A stretch of DNA of 50,226 nucleotides from Belnapia rosea (GCF_900101615.1 NZ_FMZX01000025.1:1-50226); one strand, 5' to 3'. Positions 24,642-33,981 are shown, counted from the first letter of the stretch. The notes: generated by a model from the sequence alone, not told the origin. Translations and numbers: made by a program.

Positions 24642-25616
24642 TCACGCGCGACCGAGGTTCCGGGCCAGCAGCCTGGCCAGCCCGTGCACGGCGGCAAGCA
24701 TCGGCGCCGGCTGGCCGAGATGGGCCGCCAGCTCCACCAGCCCGCCCAGCACGGGGCCGAGCTCCAGCGGCCGTCCCGCTTCCAGATCCTGCAGCATGGA
24801 GGTGCGGAAGGGGCCGAGCCGGCGGGTAACGGCCATCCGCTCGGCAATGGTCTGGCCGGTGGGCAGGCCGATGCGGTCGCCGAGCGCCGCCATCTCCGCC
24901 ATCATCGCCTCGACCAGGCCGCGGACGCCGTCATCCTCCAGCATCGCCTGCATGTCGGCGCGGCAGAGGGCGCTCAGCGGGTTCATGTTGGAATTGCCCC
25001 AGAGCTTCAGCCAGATCTCCCGCCGCAGCTCGGGCACCGCCTCGGCCGGGATGCCCCCGCGGCGCAGCGCCTCGACCAGCGCGGCCAGCGCGGCGGGGTG
25101 GCGGCCCGAGGGGTCGCCATAGAGCATCCGGTCCTGCTTCATCAGCCGGATCACCCCTGGCGCCTCGACCCGGCTGCCGACATGGGCGACACCGCCGAGC
25201 ACGCGCTCCACCGGGATGGCGGCGGCAAGCGCCCCACCGGGATCGACCGATTGCAGCACGAGGCCCTCGGCCGGCCCGCCGAACCCCTGGAGGAACCACC
25301 AGGGCAGGCCGTTCTGCGCCGTGGCGACCAGGGTCTCCGGGCCCAGCAGCCGCTGCACGAGCGGCAGGGCGGCCGGCAGGTCATGGCTTTTCAGCCCGAT
25401 CAGCAGCAGGTCGGCCGGCGGCAGGGCCGCGGGGTCGTCGGAGGCGATGACGGGGAAGGCCTCGCGCCGCTCGCCCTCAAGGAAGACGAGTCCCTCGGCC
25501 CGCAACGCGACCAGGCTGGCGCCGCGCGCGAAGATGGCGACCGGCAGGCCGGCCCGCGCCAGGCCGGCCGCCAACCAGCCGCCGACCGCGCCAGCACCCA
25601 GGACCGTGACCCGCAT
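24642..25616 (-). CDS. panE: 2-dehydropantoate 2-reductase family protein
   Basis: A 324-residue NADPH-dependent ketopantoate reductase-like enzyme, pantothenate pathway if orthologous. The Rossmann motif VLGAGAVGGWLA is at residues 5-16. LIGLKSHDL supplies the catalytic Lys region and KLWGNSNMNPLSALC the substrate-binding Asn/Ser. Length is near the family norm (~300-320). Several paralogues of this family act on other 2-oxo acids, so panE is the best but not certain name. It diverges from the antiporter across 113 bases. Confidence 0.82.
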   Translation of the reverse strand: MRVTVLGAGAVGGWLAAGLARAGLPVAIFARGASLVALRAEGLVFLEGERREAFPVIASDDPAALPPADLLLIGLKSHDLPAALPLVQRLLGPETLVATAQNGLPWWFLQGFGGPAEGLVLQSVDPGGALAAAIPVERVLGGVAHVGSRVEAPGVIRLMKQDRMLYGDPSGRHPAALAALVEALRRGGIPAEAVPELRREIWLKLWGNSNMNPLSALCRADMQAMLEDDGVRGLVEAMMAEMAALGDRIGLPTGQTIAERMAVTRRLGPFRTSMLQDLEAGRPLELGPVLGGLVELAAHLGQPAPMLAAVHGLARLLARNLGRA

Positions 25617-25729
25617 GGCATCCCCTCCTCCTTGCCCGGCCGGTTATGCCGCATCGGGGTGGATGGGATCGAGCGGGGCTTCGTTGCGGCTGGCCCGCAC
25701 CTTGGGCACGGCTCGGACGTTGCAGGGGG

Positions 25730-26980
25730 ATGGACCCCTATATCGTATTGCTCGTCGGCACCGGCGCCCTGATCCTGCTCGTCGCCTGGCTGCCGATGGT
25801 GCTGCGGGAGCTGCCGCTCTCGCTGCCCATGTTCTGCATCGGCTTCGGCTTCGCGGCCTTCAGCCTCTCGACCGGGGACAGGCCGGACCCGAACCACTAC
25901 CCGCACACGACCGAACGGCTGACGGAGCTGGTGGTGATCGTCGCGCTCACCGGCGCCGGGCTGAAGCTCGACCGGAAGCTGGCCTGGCGAAGCTGGACAC
26001 TGACCTGGCGGCTGCTCGCGCTGGCCATGCCGCTGTCGATCCTGGGCATCGGCCTCATCGGCTATTGGGGGCTTGGCCTCGGCATCCCGGCCGCCCTGCT
26101 GCTCGGCGCCGCACTGGCACCGACCGACCCGGTGCTCGCCTCCGATGTCCAGGTCGGGCCGCCGCGCTCCGGCGAGGAGGATGAGGTGCGCTTCACCCTC
26201 ACCGCCGAGGCGGGGCTGAATGACGGGCTGGCCTTTCCCTTCGTCAACCTGGCGGTGAGCCTGGCGGCGCTGGGCCTGGCGCCGGAGGATTGGGCGCTGC
26301 ACTGGATCGGGGTGGATGTGCTCTGGAAGCTCGCCGCCGGCCTCGGGGCCGGCTGGGCCATCGGGCGGCTGCTCGGCTGGCTCACCTTCCGCATGCCGAA
26401 CCGGGCCCGCCTCTCCCGTACCGGGGATGGGTTCGTGGCGCTGGGCGCGACCTTCCTCGCCTATGGCCTGACCGAGATGGTGCATGGCTATGGCTTCATC
26501 GCAGTCTTCGTCGCCGCCCTCGGCATGCGCGCGGCGGAGCGGCAGCATGACTACCACGACCGGCTGCACGACTTCGCCGAGCAGACCGAGCGGCTGCTGA
26601 TGATGGTGCTGCTGGTGCTGTTCGGCGGCGTCTTGGCAGGGGGCGTGCTGGCGCATCTCACCTGGGCCGGTGTCGCCGCAGCGCTCGGCTTCGTCTTCCT
26701 GGTGCGGCCGGCGGCCGGGATGATCTCGCTGATCGGCGTCGACCAGCCGATGGAGGAGCGGCTGGCGATCTCCTTCTTCGGCATCCGCGGCCTCGGCAGC
26801 TTCTACTACCTGGCCTTCGCCGCGAATGCCGCCTCCTTCGCCGAGATGCCGGAGCTCTGGGCGGTGATCAGCGCGACCGTGCTGCTCTCGGTCGGGCTGC
26901 ATGGGATGACGGTGACGCCGGCGATGCGCTGGTTGGACAAGCGCCGCCGGCGGCAGGGCGTGCTGCCGCTGGAGGCGTGA
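25730..26980 (+). CDS. Sodium/proton antiporter, CPA1/NhaP type
   Basis: A 416-residue transporter with about twelve membrane helices. ALAPTDPVLASDVQVGPP carries the transport Asp region, and TAEAGLNDGLAFPFVNLAV is the CPA1 core motif with the Asn-Asp pair. SFFGIRGLGSFYYLAFA has the conserved Arg. The ATG at 25730 follows GCAGGGGG closely; the upstream frame has no hydrophobic continuation. It converges on the SH3b gene, whose stop abuts its own. The exchanged ion is not deducible from sequence. Confidence 0.87.
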   Translation: MDPYIVLLVGTGALILLVAWLPMVLRELPLSLPMFCIGFGFAAFSLSTGDRPDPNHYPHTTERLTELVVIVALTGAGLKLDRKLAWRSWTLTWRLLALAMPLSILGIGLIGYWGLGLGIPAALLLGAALAPTDPVLASDVQVGPPRSGEEDEVRFTLTAEAGLNDGLAFPFVNLAVSLAALGLAPEDWALHWIGVDVLWKLAAGLGAGWAIGRLLGWLTFRMPNRARLSRTGDGFVALGATFLAYGLTEMVHGYGFIAVFVAALGMRAAERQHDYHDRLHDFAEQTERLLMMVLLVLFGGVLAGGVLAHLTWAGVAAALGFVFLVRPAAGMISLIGVDQPMEERLAISFFGIRGLGSFYYLAFAANAASFAEMPELWAVISATVLLSVGLHGMTVTPAMRWLDKRRRRQGVLPLEA

Positions 26981-27994
26981 TCAGGGCTCGGTCAGCAGGC
27001 TCGAATGGATCCAGCCCTCCGGGGCCGCACCGCCGACCTGGATCCAGCCGCCGCGCGCCTCCCCATGGATACGGAAGGCCTCGCCCCGCGCGGCGGTGCG
27101 GAGCACCGGGGCGCTGCTGTCCGGCCCGGCCCGGAGATTGGCCGCCGTCCGCACCAGCACGCGCGGCAGGGCAGGATTAGGCGCCGGCGGCGCCTCGGCC
27201 GCCGGGGCGGGCGGCGGTGCGGCGGGCGGCGGCGCCACGCGCTGCGGCAACTGGGGTGCCGCCGGCGCAGGCCGCGGCGCAGTTGCCTGCTGCGGGGGTG
27301 GGGCGGCGGCCTCCGGCCGGGATGGCGGGGCGCTGGCCGCTGGCTGGGCCGGCACATCGGCCCCGGTCTGCGGTGCCGGCGAGTGATGGTTCAGGCCGAG
27401 CAGCAGCCCGATCACCAGCCCGCCCCCCGCCAGGCCGAGCATCGGCCAGGGCAGCCCGGCCAGCCCCGCTCCCGGACGGCGACGGCCGCTCTCCGGGCGC
27501 GCCTCGCGCACCGGCGTCGGCGCGCCGACACGGACGAGCGGGCGGCTCAGCAGCAGGCGCTGCACCAGGGCGATCCAGCCATCGCCGCCGGCCAAATGCA
27601 GCGGCGGCACCGCGGCGAAGGCGGCCGCCAGGCGGCGCTGCAGGTTCAGGGGCTCGCCCGGCATCATGGCGAGCGTCACCACCGGCAGGTAGCCGGGGAA
27701 GATGGCGCTGAAGCGGGCCGCCTCCAGCCGCTGGCGCAGGGCCGCCGCCGCCGCCTCGGCCACGGCGCCGGGCACGCCGAGCAGGGCCACGCCGAATTCC
27801 GGGTGCAGCAGCACCAGCGGCACCAGCACATTGGCCACCGCTCCGCCCGAGGCCGGGCGCTGCTCCAGCAGGCAGTCAGGCAGGCTGATCCAGCCCTCCG
27901 GCACCACCGAGGCATGGGTATCCGCCTCCGGCAACGGCTGGGTCGGCTGGTCGAGGCGATATTGTGCCTCCGGGTGATGGATCATGGGTTGCAA
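26981..27994 (-). CDS. Single-pass membrane protein with C-terminal SH3b domain
   Basis: About 337 residues: a cytosolic-looking N-terminal part (1-170), one membrane helix around 180-203 (MLGLAGGGLVIGLLLGL), a proline/alanine-rich linker (~205-275) and a bacterial SH3 domain (~277-337; VRTAANLRAGPDSSAPVL, GGWIQVGG, GWIHSSLL). The SH3b part probably faces the periplasm and may touch peptidoglycan. The start may be TTG at 27994 (AGGGGGG upstream) or ATG at 27985. No function is known for the N-terminal part. Confidence 0.7.
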   Translation of the reverse strand: MQPMIHHPEAQYRLDQPTQPLPEADTHASVVPEGWISLPDCLLEQRPASGGAVANVLVPLVLLHPEFGVALLGVPGAVAEAAAAALRQRLEAARFSAIFPGYLPVVTLAMMPGEPLNLQRRLAAAFAAVPPLHLAGGDGWIALVQRLLLSRPLVRVGAPTPVREARPESGRRRPGAGLAGLPWPMLGLAGGGLVIGLLLGLNHHSPAPQTGADVPAQPAASAPPSRPEAAAPPPQQATAPRPAPAAPQLPQRVAPPPAAPPPAPAAEAPPAPNPALPRVLVRTAANLRAGPDSSAPVLRTAARGEAFRIHGEARGGWIQVGGAAPEGWIHSSLLTEP

Positions 27995-28053
27995 ATGGCC
28001 CCCCTGCGGCTCGTCTCCGCCATTCTGGGACAGCGGAGCCCCTCATCGTCTGA

Positions 28054-28063
28054 ACGTATACGT
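28054..28063. repeat. Palindrome upstream of the SH3b gene
   Basis: ACGTATACGT is a perfect 10-base palindrome in the 130-base gap between the ubiE stop and the SH3b gene start. Possible operator; no regulator is implied by context. Confidence 0.35.
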
Positions 28064-28124
28064 CAGCCTGAGTTGCAGCGCAGCATAGGACTGGGGCGCC
28101 GAACCCCGGCCAGGTGACCGGCGG

Positions 28125-28883
28125 CTACAGCCGCCAGCCGGTATGGATAGCGACGATCCCGCCCGACAGGTTGCGATACGTCACACGCTCGAGCCCCGCC
28201 TCCCGCATCATGCCGGCGAGGGTATCCTGGTCGGGGAACATGCGGATGCTCTCGGCCAGGTACTGGTAGCTCTCGGCATCCTGGGCGATGCGGGCCCCGA
28301 GACGGGGCAGCACCTTGAAGGACCAGGCATCGTAGAGCGGCGCCAGGGCCGCCACCTCGACCCGGCTGAACTCCAGGCAATGGAAGCGGCCGCCGGGGCG
28401 GAGCACGCGGCGGGCCTCGCGCAGCACCGCGGGCTTGTCGGTGCAATTGCGCAGGCCGAAGGCAATCGAGACCTTCTCCACGCTGCGGTCCGGCAAGGGC
28501 AGATGCTCGGCATCCGCGCACAGGAAGGTGAGGTTGGCAGCCAGCCCCCGCTCCAGCGCCCGGCCCTGCGCCACCTGCAGCATGGAGGGGTTGATGTCGG
28601 ACAGGATGACGCGCCCCGCCCCCGCCTCGAGCGCCCGGAAGCTGATATCGCCCGTGCCCCCCGCCAGGTCGAGCAGCGCCTCCCGCGGCGAGGCGGCGAT
28701 GGCGGCGACGAAGGCGGCCTTCCAGGCCCGGTGCAGGCCGAGCGACATCAGGTCGTTCATCAGGTCGTAGCGCGGCGCCACGCTGTCGAAGACCTGGCGG
28801 ACCAGGCTCGCCTTCTCCTCCCGCTTCACGGCACGGAAGCCGAAATCGATCGTCTCGTCGGAGGGGGAGTTGCGTTCGGTCAT
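28125..28883 (-). CDS. ubiE: Ubiquinone/menaquinone biosynthesis methyltransferase UbiE
   Basis: A 252-residue SAM-dependent C-methyltransferase of the quinone pathway. The signature [20 protein letters not shown] is at the N-terminus, the SAM-binding [12 protein letters not shown] near residue 75, and [19 protein letters not shown] near 150; [13 protein letters not shown] and [14 protein letters not shown] follow. Length is typical. It diverges from mutM over 41 bases, as in other alphaproteobacteria. The quinone supports the nitrate reductase chain. Confidence 0.95.
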   Translation of the reverse strand: MTERNSPSDETIDFGFRAVKREEKASLVRQVFDSVAPRYDLMNDLMSLGLHRAWKAAFVAAIAASPREALLDLAGGTGDISFRALEAGAGRVILSDINPSMLQVAQGRALERGLAANLTFLCADAEHLPLPDRSVEKVSIAFGLRNCTDKPAVLREARRVLRPGGRFHCLEFSRVEVAALAPLYDAWSFKVLPRLGARIAQDAESYQYLAESIRMFPDQDTLAGMMREAGLERVTYRNLSGGIVAIHTGWRL

Positions 28884-28924
28884 GCGGCGGGCACCATAGG
28901 CCGGTTGGGGGCGACGCGGAACCT

Positions 28925-29770
28925 ATGCCTGAATTGCCGGAAGTCGAGACGGTGATGCGCGGCCTTGCCGCGGTGCTGGAGGGCAGGGTGATCCGCGCGG
29001 CCGCCATCAGCCGGCCGGATATGCGCTGGCCCTTCCCCGAGGGGCTGGCCGCACGGCTGGCCGGCAGCCGCGTGGAGGGGTTCCGGCGCCGGGCCAAATA
29101 CATGCTGATGCGCCTCTCGGGCGGCGATTCCGTGCTGATCCATCTCGGCATGTCGGGGCGGATGGTGGCGCGGCCGGCCGGGGACCTGCCCAACGCCCCC
29201 ATCGCGCATGAGCATTTCTCGCTGGAGACGGAGGAGGGCATCCGGGTCGGCTTCGTCGATCCCCGCCGCTTCGGCAGCATCGACCTGGTGCCGACCGCCG
29301 GGGAGGACCGGCACCGCCTGCTGGCCGGCCTCGGGCCGGAGCCATTGGAGGAGGCCTTCTCCCCGGCGGTGCTGAGCGTGGCGCTGGCCGGCAAGCGGAC
29401 ACCGGTCAAGGCGGCGCTGCTCGACCAGAAGGTCGTGGCGGGACTCGGCAATATCTATGTGTCGGAGGCGCTGTTCCGGGCCCGCATCTCGCCCCGGCGG
29501 CTGGCGGCGAGCGTCGCGGGCGCCCGCACCGTCCGGCTGGTGCCGGCGATCAAGGCGGTGCTGGAGGAGAGCATCGCGGCCGGCGGCTCCTCGCTGCGCG
29601 ACTACGTCCAGGCGGATGGCGGGATCGGGTTCTTCCAGGAACGGTTCAAGGTCTATGACCGGGAAGGGCTGCCCTGCGAGGCCTGCCCCGGCCCGCCCGC
29701 CTGCCCGGGCATCCAGCGGATCGTCCAGTCCGGCCGGGCCAGCTTTTATTGCCCGCGGCTGCAGCGCTGA
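28925..29770 (+). CDS. mutM: Formamidopyrimidine-DNA glycosylase (Fpg/MutM)
   Basis: A 281-residue base-excision glycosylase that removes oxidised guanine. The N-terminal [14 protein letters not shown] provides the catalytic Pro2 and Glu3; [10 protein letters not shown] and [13 protein letters not shown] are conserved. The C-terminal zinc finger is odd: cysteines at 251, 254, 260 and 276, ending CPRLQR where CxxCQR is usual, so the fourth usual ligand is Leu. An extra Cys260 could stand in. Length and the rest are normal. Confidence 0.95.
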   Translation: MPELPEVETVMRGLAAVLEGRVIRAAAISRPDMRWPFPEGLAARLAGSRVEGFRRRAKYMLMRLSGGDSVLIHLGMSGRMVARPAGDLPNAPIAHEHFSLETEEGIRVGFVDPRRFGSIDLVPTAGEDRHRLLAGLGPEPLEEAFSPAVLSVALAGKRTPVKAALLDQKVVAGLGNIYVSEALFRARISPRRLAASVAGARTVRLVPAIKAVLEESIAAGGSSLRDYVQADGGIGFFQERFKVYDREGLPCEACPGPPACPGIQRIVQSGRASFYCPRLQR

Positions 29771-29799
29771 TATCCTCCCGGCCAAGACGGAGGATGCGC

Positions 29800-30579
29800 A
29801 TGGCCGACTATCAGATGATCCTGACCGAGATGCAGGGGCGGGTGGCGCTGATCCGCCTCAACCGGCCGCAGGCGCTGAACGCGCTCTGCGACCAGCTGAT
29901 GGACGAGCTCGGCCAGGCGCTGCGCGGCTTCGATGCGGATCCGGAGGTGGCCGCCATCGTCATCACCGGCAGCGAGAAGGCCTTCGCGGCCGGCGCCGAC
30001 ATCAAGGAGATGCAGTCCCGCACCTACCCGGCGGTCTATCTCGACGACTTCATCGGCAAGCGCTGGGAGGCCGTGACCTACGTCCAGAAGCCGGTGATCG
30101 CGGCGGTCGCGGGCTATGCGCTCGGCGGCGGCTGCGAGCTGGCGATGATGTGCGACATGATCATCGCCGCCGAGAACGCCAAATTCGGCCAGCCCGAGAT
30201 CAATCTCGGCGTCATCCCGGGCGCCGGCGGCACCCAGCGGCTGACGCGGGCCATCGGCAAGGCCAAGGCGATGGACCTGGTGCTGACCGCGCGGATGATG
30301 GATGCCGCCGAGGCCGAGCGCTCCGGCCTCGTCGCCCGCATCGTCCCGACCGCCGAGGTGGTGGCCGAGGCGATGAAGGTCGGCGAGAAGATCGCCACCC
30401 TCTCCGCCCCCGCCGTCGCCGTGGCGAAGGAGGCGGTGAACCGCGCCTTCGAGACGACACTCGCCGAGGGGGTGAAGTTCGAGCGCCGGGCCTTCCAGGC
30501 GCTCTTCGCCACCGAGGACCAGAAGGAGGGCATGGCCGCCTTCGCCGAGAAGCGGAAGCCCGCCTTCAGCAACCGCTGA
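29800..30579 (+). CDS. Enoyl-CoA hydratase
   Basis: A 259-residue crotonase-fold enzyme hydrating 2-enoyl-CoA in fatty acid or amino acid breakdown. The oxyanion-hole segments [11 protein letters not shown] and [13 protein letters not shown] are present, and both catalytic Glu are seen, in GGGCELAM and [19 protein letters not shown]. The ATG at 29800 is six bases from CGGAGG. It lies between mutM and rpsT, a position shared with rhizobial chromosomes. Confidence 0.93.
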   Translation: MADYQMILTEMQGRVALIRLNRPQALNALCDQLMDELGQALRGFDADPEVAAIVITGSEKAFAAGADIKEMQSRTYPAVYLDDFIGKRWEAVTYVQKPVIAAVAGYALGGGCELAMMCDMIIAAENAKFGQPEINLGVIPGAGGTQRLTRAIGKAKAMDLVLTARMMDAAEAERSGLVARIVPTAEVVAEAMKVGEKIATLSAPAVAVAKEAVNRAFETTLAEGVKFERRAFQALFATEDQKEGMAAFAEKRKPAFSNR

Positions 30580-30592
30580 GGCAAGGCCTCGC

Positions 30593-30622
30593 TTGACGCC
30601 CCGCTCCGGCCGGGGGTAGAAG
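30593..30622 (+). promoter_or_regulatory. Candidate rpsT promoter
   Basis: TTGACG (30593-30598) and TAGAAG (30617-30622), 18 bases apart, resemble -35/-10 elements (GTAGAA at 17 is an alternative). The leader would be about 75 bases. Confidence 0.45.
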
Positions 30623-30701
30623 CCCCTTCCTCGCGCGGACCGGGTAGCAAGGCCGGACCGCGTGGCATTTCCATCACCCCTGCCCGAGTTGATACAGCGC
30701 C

Positions 30702-30968
30702 ATGGCGAACACGGCTTCCGCCCGCAAACGCATCCGTCAGACCGAGAAGCGCACGATCCGCAACCGTGCGCGTCGTTCGCGGGTGCGGACCTTCCTGCGC
30801 AAGGTGGAAGCGGCGATCGCGACCGGCGACAAGACCCAGGCGCAGGAGGCTTTCAAGTCGGCCCAGCCCGAGCTGCAGCGCGCCGCGACCAAGGGCGTGC
30901 TCCACAGCAATACCGTGGCACGGAAGCTGTCCCGCCTCTCGGCCCGGATCAAGTCGATCAGCGTCTGA
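30702..30968 (+). CDS. rpsT: 30S ribosomal protein S20
   Basis: An 88-residue basic helical protein of the small ribosomal subunit, binding 16S r[23 protein letters not shown] and the C-terminal [20 protein letters not shown] are family signatures. Standalone gene with its own promoter and a hairpin just downstream; dnaA follows. Confidence 0.98.
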   Translation: MANTASARKRIRQTEKRTIRNRARRSRVRTFLRKVEAAIATGDKTQAQEAFKSAQPELQRAATKGVLHSNTVARKLSRLSARIKSISV

Positions 30969-30989
30969 GCCCCGTCTCACCGCATGAGT

Positions 30990-31012
30990 GTCCGGGCAGC
31001 CATGGCCCGGAC
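30990..31012 (+). terminator. Hairpin after rpsT
   Basis: GTCCGGGC (30990-30997) pairs perfectly with GCCCGGAC (31005-31012) over a seven-base loop, 22 bases past the rpsT stop. There is no T-run, so it may be a 3'-end hairpin or factor-assisted terminator. Confidence 0.5.
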
Positions 31013-31015
31013 CAT

Positions 31016-31028
31016 GTGATGTCATCAC
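31016..31028. repeat. Palindrome in the rpsT-dnaA gap
   Basis: GTGATGTCATCAC is a perfect 6+1+6 palindrome, placed between two hairpins upstream of dnaA. It could be an operator for dnaA control. Confidence 0.45.
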
Positions 31029-31044
31029 GGCGCATTGATTGCGA

Positions 31045-31076
31045 AGACCCGCAACCATCACTGTTGCGCGGGGTCT
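31045..31076 (+). terminator. Second hairpin in the rpsT-dnaA gap
   Basis: AGACCC-GCAAC (31045-31055) pairs with GTTGC-GC-GGGTCT (31063-31076) with a small bulge. It is followed by CGTTTGCTC, a weak T-rich stretch, so a terminator is plausible; a leader structure for dnaA is the alternative. Confidence 0.45.
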
Positions 31077-31310
31077 CGTTTGCTCGCGGTTGTATTCAGT
31101 CGATACTGCCGCGGCGTCGCCAAATGGAAAGTTGCTATTGTCGCCGACTTTGAGGCTGCGGTAGCATCCCGTTCGTCGGATCGACGTGCGGTTCATCCCA
31201 CTCCCCGCCAGCACCTAGACCGATACCGCCGCGCAGGTCTCTGAACCACTGCGCGACCATCGGCTGGCGCCTGCTGGCTTTCGTATGGATCGAACAGGAG
31301 GCCGGCCCGC

Positions 31311-32732
31311 TTGCCCCCCCAATCCTCCGGAGAGTTGGCTGCCGGCTGGGCCCGCATCCGCGGCCGCCTACGCGAAGAGGTCGGCGAGGTCGAGTACCGC
31401 ACCTGGCTGCGCCAGATGACGCTGGCCGGCATCGAGGGCGAGGATGCGATCATCCTCCTGCCCACCCGCTTCCTGCGCGACTGGGTGAACAGCCATTACG
31501 GCGACCGGCTGCGGTCGCTGTGGCAGGCCGAGTATCCGGAGGTGCGCCGCATCGACATCCGCGTCTCCGCCAGCCCACCGCCCGAGGCGGTGCTGGCCGG
31601 GGCGGAGGAGCGCGCCGGGACCGAACGGATCGACGGCCGCGGCCTCGCCGAACCCCTGGCCCCGCGCCCGGCCGAGACGCGCCCCGCCCCGGAGCCGCGC
31701 TCCGATTGGGTGGTGCCGCTCGAGGCCCGCTTCACCTTCGACACCTTCGTCGTCGGCAAGCCGAATGAATTCGCCCATGCCTGCGCCCGGCGGGTGTCGG
31801 AGAAGCCGGCAAGCCCAGGCTTCAACCCGCTCTTCCTCTATGGCGGCGTCGGGCTCGGCAAGACGCATCTGATGCACGCGACCGCCTGGGCGATCCGCGC
31901 GCATGACCCGCAGCGGACCGTTGCCTACATGTCCGCCGAGAAGTTCATGTACCGCTTCATCGCGGCACTCCGCTCCCAGAACACCATGGAGTTCAAGGAG
32001 ACGCTGCGTGCCGTCGACGTGCTGATGATCGACGACCTGCAATTCCTGATCGGCAAGGACAATACGCAGGAGGAATTCTTCCACACCTTCAACGCCTTGG
32101 TCGATCAGGGCAAGCAGATCATCGTCTCCTCGGACAAATCGCCCTCCGACCTGGCGGGAATCGAGGACCGGCTGCGGACGCGGCTCGGCTGCGGCATGGT
32201 CGCCGACATCCATGCAACGACCTATGAGCTGCGCCTCTCCATCCTCCAGGCCAAGGCCGCCGCCGCCCAGGTGGCGGTGCCGCCCAAGGTGCTGGAGCTT
32301 CTGGCGAACAAGATCACCGCCAATGTCCGGGAGCTGGAAGGCGCGCTGAACCGGCTGGTGGCGCATGCCAACCTCTTCGGCCGGCCCATCACCGTGGACA
32401 GCGCCCATGAGGTGCTGCACGACGTGCTCCGCGCCCATGAGAAGCGGGTCTCCATCGAGGAGATCCAGAAGAAGGTGGCCGAGCACTACAACATCCGCCT
32501 CACCGACATGAGCAGCGCCCGCCGCGCCCGGAACGTCGCCCGGCCACGCCAGGTGGCGATGTACCTGGCGAAGCAGCTCACCCAGCGCAGCCTGCCCGAG
32601 ATCGGCCGCCGCTTCGGCAACCGGGACCACACCACGGTGATGCATGCCGTCTCCCGCGTCGCCGAGCTGATGGAGGCCGATGCCGGCTTCGCCGAGGACG
32701 TCGCCCTGCTGCGGAAGATGCTGGAAACCTGA
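31311..32732 (+). CDS. dnaA: Chromosomal replication initiator DnaA
   Basis: A 473-residue AAA+ initiator that unwinds the origin. Domain I at 1-80 (WLRQMTLAGIEGEDAIILLP), a proline-rich linker, the ATPase with Walker A GGVGLGKTHL and Walker B VLMIDDLQF, and the DNA-binding domain IV with GRRFGNRDHTTVMHAV. The start is TTG at 31311, ten bases after AGGAGG; no in-frame ATG or GTG fits. dnaN follows after 85 bases. Confidence 0.97.
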   Translation: MPPQSSGELAAGWARIRGRLREEVGEVEYRTWLRQMTLAGIEGEDAIILLPTRFLRDWVNSHYGDRLRSLWQAEYPEVRRIDIRVSASPPPEAVLAGAEERAGTERIDGRGLAEPLAPRPAETRPAPEPRSDWVVPLEARFTFDTFVVGKPNEFAHACARRVSEKPASPGFNPLFLYGGVGLGKTHLMHATAWAIRAHDPQRTVAYMSAEKFMYRFIAALRSQNTMEFKETLRAVDVLMIDDLQFLIGKDNTQEEFFHTFNALVDQGKQIIVSSDKSPSDLAGIEDRLRTRLGCGMVADIHATTYELRLSILQAKAAAAQVAVPPKVLELLANKITANVRELEGALNRLVAHANLFGRPITVDSAHEVLHDVLRAHEKRVSIEEIQKKVAEHYNIRLTDMSSARRARNVARPRQVAMYLAKQLTQRSLPEIGRRFGNRDHTTVMHAVSRVAELMEADAGFAEDVALLRKMLET

Positions 32733-32744
32733 GGAATCCCCCGC

Positions 32745-32773
32745 TTACCCTTGTGAATCAAGGCTGTTAGAAT
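32745..32773 (+). promoter_or_regulatory. Candidate dnaN promoter
   Basis: TAGAAT at 32768-32773 is a good -10 (five of six). TTACCC, 17 bases before it, is a weak -35. The leader would be about 40 bases. Confidence 0.4.
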
Positions 32774-32817
32774 AGCTACCCTGACGAGATGGTCGGGTGT
32801 GGGGGAGCCTGGGGCAG

Positions 32818-33945
32818 ATGAAGTTCACGGTCGAACGGGCGATCCTGATCAAGGCGCTCGCCCATGTGCAGAGCGTGGTCGAGCGCCGCAACACAATCCC
32901 CATCCTCGCCAATGTCCTGCTCTCCGCCGAGGACGGGATCCTGCGGCTGACCGCGACGGATATGGAGATCGCCGTCGTCGAGGAGGTGCCCGGGGTGCAG
33001 GTCGCCCGCCCGGGCCGCACCACGGCGCCGGCCGCCACCCTCTACGAGATCGTCCGCAAGCTCCCCGAGGGCGCCAAGGTGGAGCTCGACCATGCCGGCG
33101 GCGATGCGCCGCTGAAGCTGCGCGCCGGGCGCTTCAACACCGACCTCTCGGTGCTGCCGGTCGAGGACTTCCCCTCCATGACCGAGGGCAAGCTGCCGCA
33201 TCAATTCGCCCTCCCCGCCGGGCAGCTGCGCGAGCTGGTGGACCGCACCCGCTTCGCCATCAGCACCGAGGAGACGCGCTACTACCTCAACGGCATCTAC
33301 CTGCATGCGACGGAGAGCGAGGGTTCGCCGGTGCTGCGCGCGGTGGCGACCGATGGCCACCGCCTGGCGCGGGTGGAAGAGCCGCTGCCGGAGGGTGCGG
33401 CCGGCATCCCGGGCGTCATCATCCCCCGCAAGACGGTGAACGAGCTGCGCAAGCTCGCCGAGGAGACGCAGGACGAGATCACCATCCGCCTCTCCGACAC
33501 CAAGATCCGCTTCGACATCGGTGCGGTGCAGCTCACCAGCAAGCTGATCGACGGCACCTTCCCGGAGTACGACCGGGTCATCCCCCGCGGGAACGACAAG
33601 GTGCTGCAGGTGCGGAAGAAGGAGTTCGCCGAGGCCGTCGGCCGCGTCGCCGCCATCAGCTCGGAACGCTCCCGCCCGGTGAAGATCAGCCTCGAGCGCA
33701 ACCGCCTGCTGCTCTCCGCCAGCTCCGCCGAGCAGGGCCAGGCGCAGGAGGAGCTGGATGGCGAGGTGGTGACCTATGACAACACGCCGCTCGAGATCGG
33801 CTTCCAGGCCCGCTACCTGAACGACATCACCGACCAGATCGCCGACATGGTGGAGTTCCGCTTCGCCGACGGCAGCGCGCCGACCGTGGTGACGGATGCG
33901 GCGAAGCCGGAAGCCCTCTACGTCCTGATGCCGATGCGGGTGTGA
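32818..33945 (+). CDS. dnaN: DNA polymerase III beta sliding clamp
   Basis: A 375-residue clamp protein with three similar domains. MKFTVERAILIKALAHVQSV, RRNTIPILANVLL, YYLNGIYLH, ATDGHRLAR and the C-terminal YVLMPMRV are typical. The ATG at 32818 begins the conserved MKFTV; the longer frame is rejected. The order dnaA-dnaN, without recF in the next 15 kb, is seen here. Confidence 0.97.
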   Translation: MKFTVERAILIKALAHVQSVVERRNTIPILANVLLSAEDGILRLTATDMEIAVVEEVPGVQVARPGRTTAPAATLYEIVRKLPEGAKVELDHAGGDAPLKLRAGRFNTDLSVLPVEDFPSMTEGKLPHQFALPAGQLRELVDRTRFAISTEETRYYLNGIYLHATESEGSPVLRAVATDGHRLARVEEPLPEGAAGIPGVIIPRKTVNELRKLAEETQDEITIRLSDTKIRFDIGAVQLTSKLIDGTFPEYDRVIPRGNDKVLQVRKKEFAEAVGRVAAISSERSRPVKISLERNRLLLSASSAEQGQAQEELDGEVVTYDNTPLEIGFQARYLNDITDQIADMVEFRFADGSAPTVVTDAAKPEALYVLMPMRV

Positions 33946-33981
33946 CGGAGGGGGCTCCCCCGCCTCCTTCCCCGCTCATCA

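Larger units (their letters stand above)
30969..31310. other. Structured rpsT-dnaA intergenic region
   Basis: No gene is seen in these 342 bases. They contain two hairpins and one palindrome (listed separately) and the AGGAGG preceding dnaA. I found no cluster of TTATCCACA-like DnaA boxes, so an origin here is not supported. Confidence 0.55.

Noticed and set aside
24341-24847. Minus-strand frame with a signal-peptide-like stretch (GLLALVAPPAMAEG) downstream of panE
   Set aside because: It overlaps the panE coding region in another frame, has no ribosome site and its remainder is arginine/proline filler.
30969-31310. Replication origin between rpsT and dnaA
   Set aside because: No cluster of DnaA-box-like 9-mers and no A+T-rich unwinding stretch; hairpins alone are not enough.
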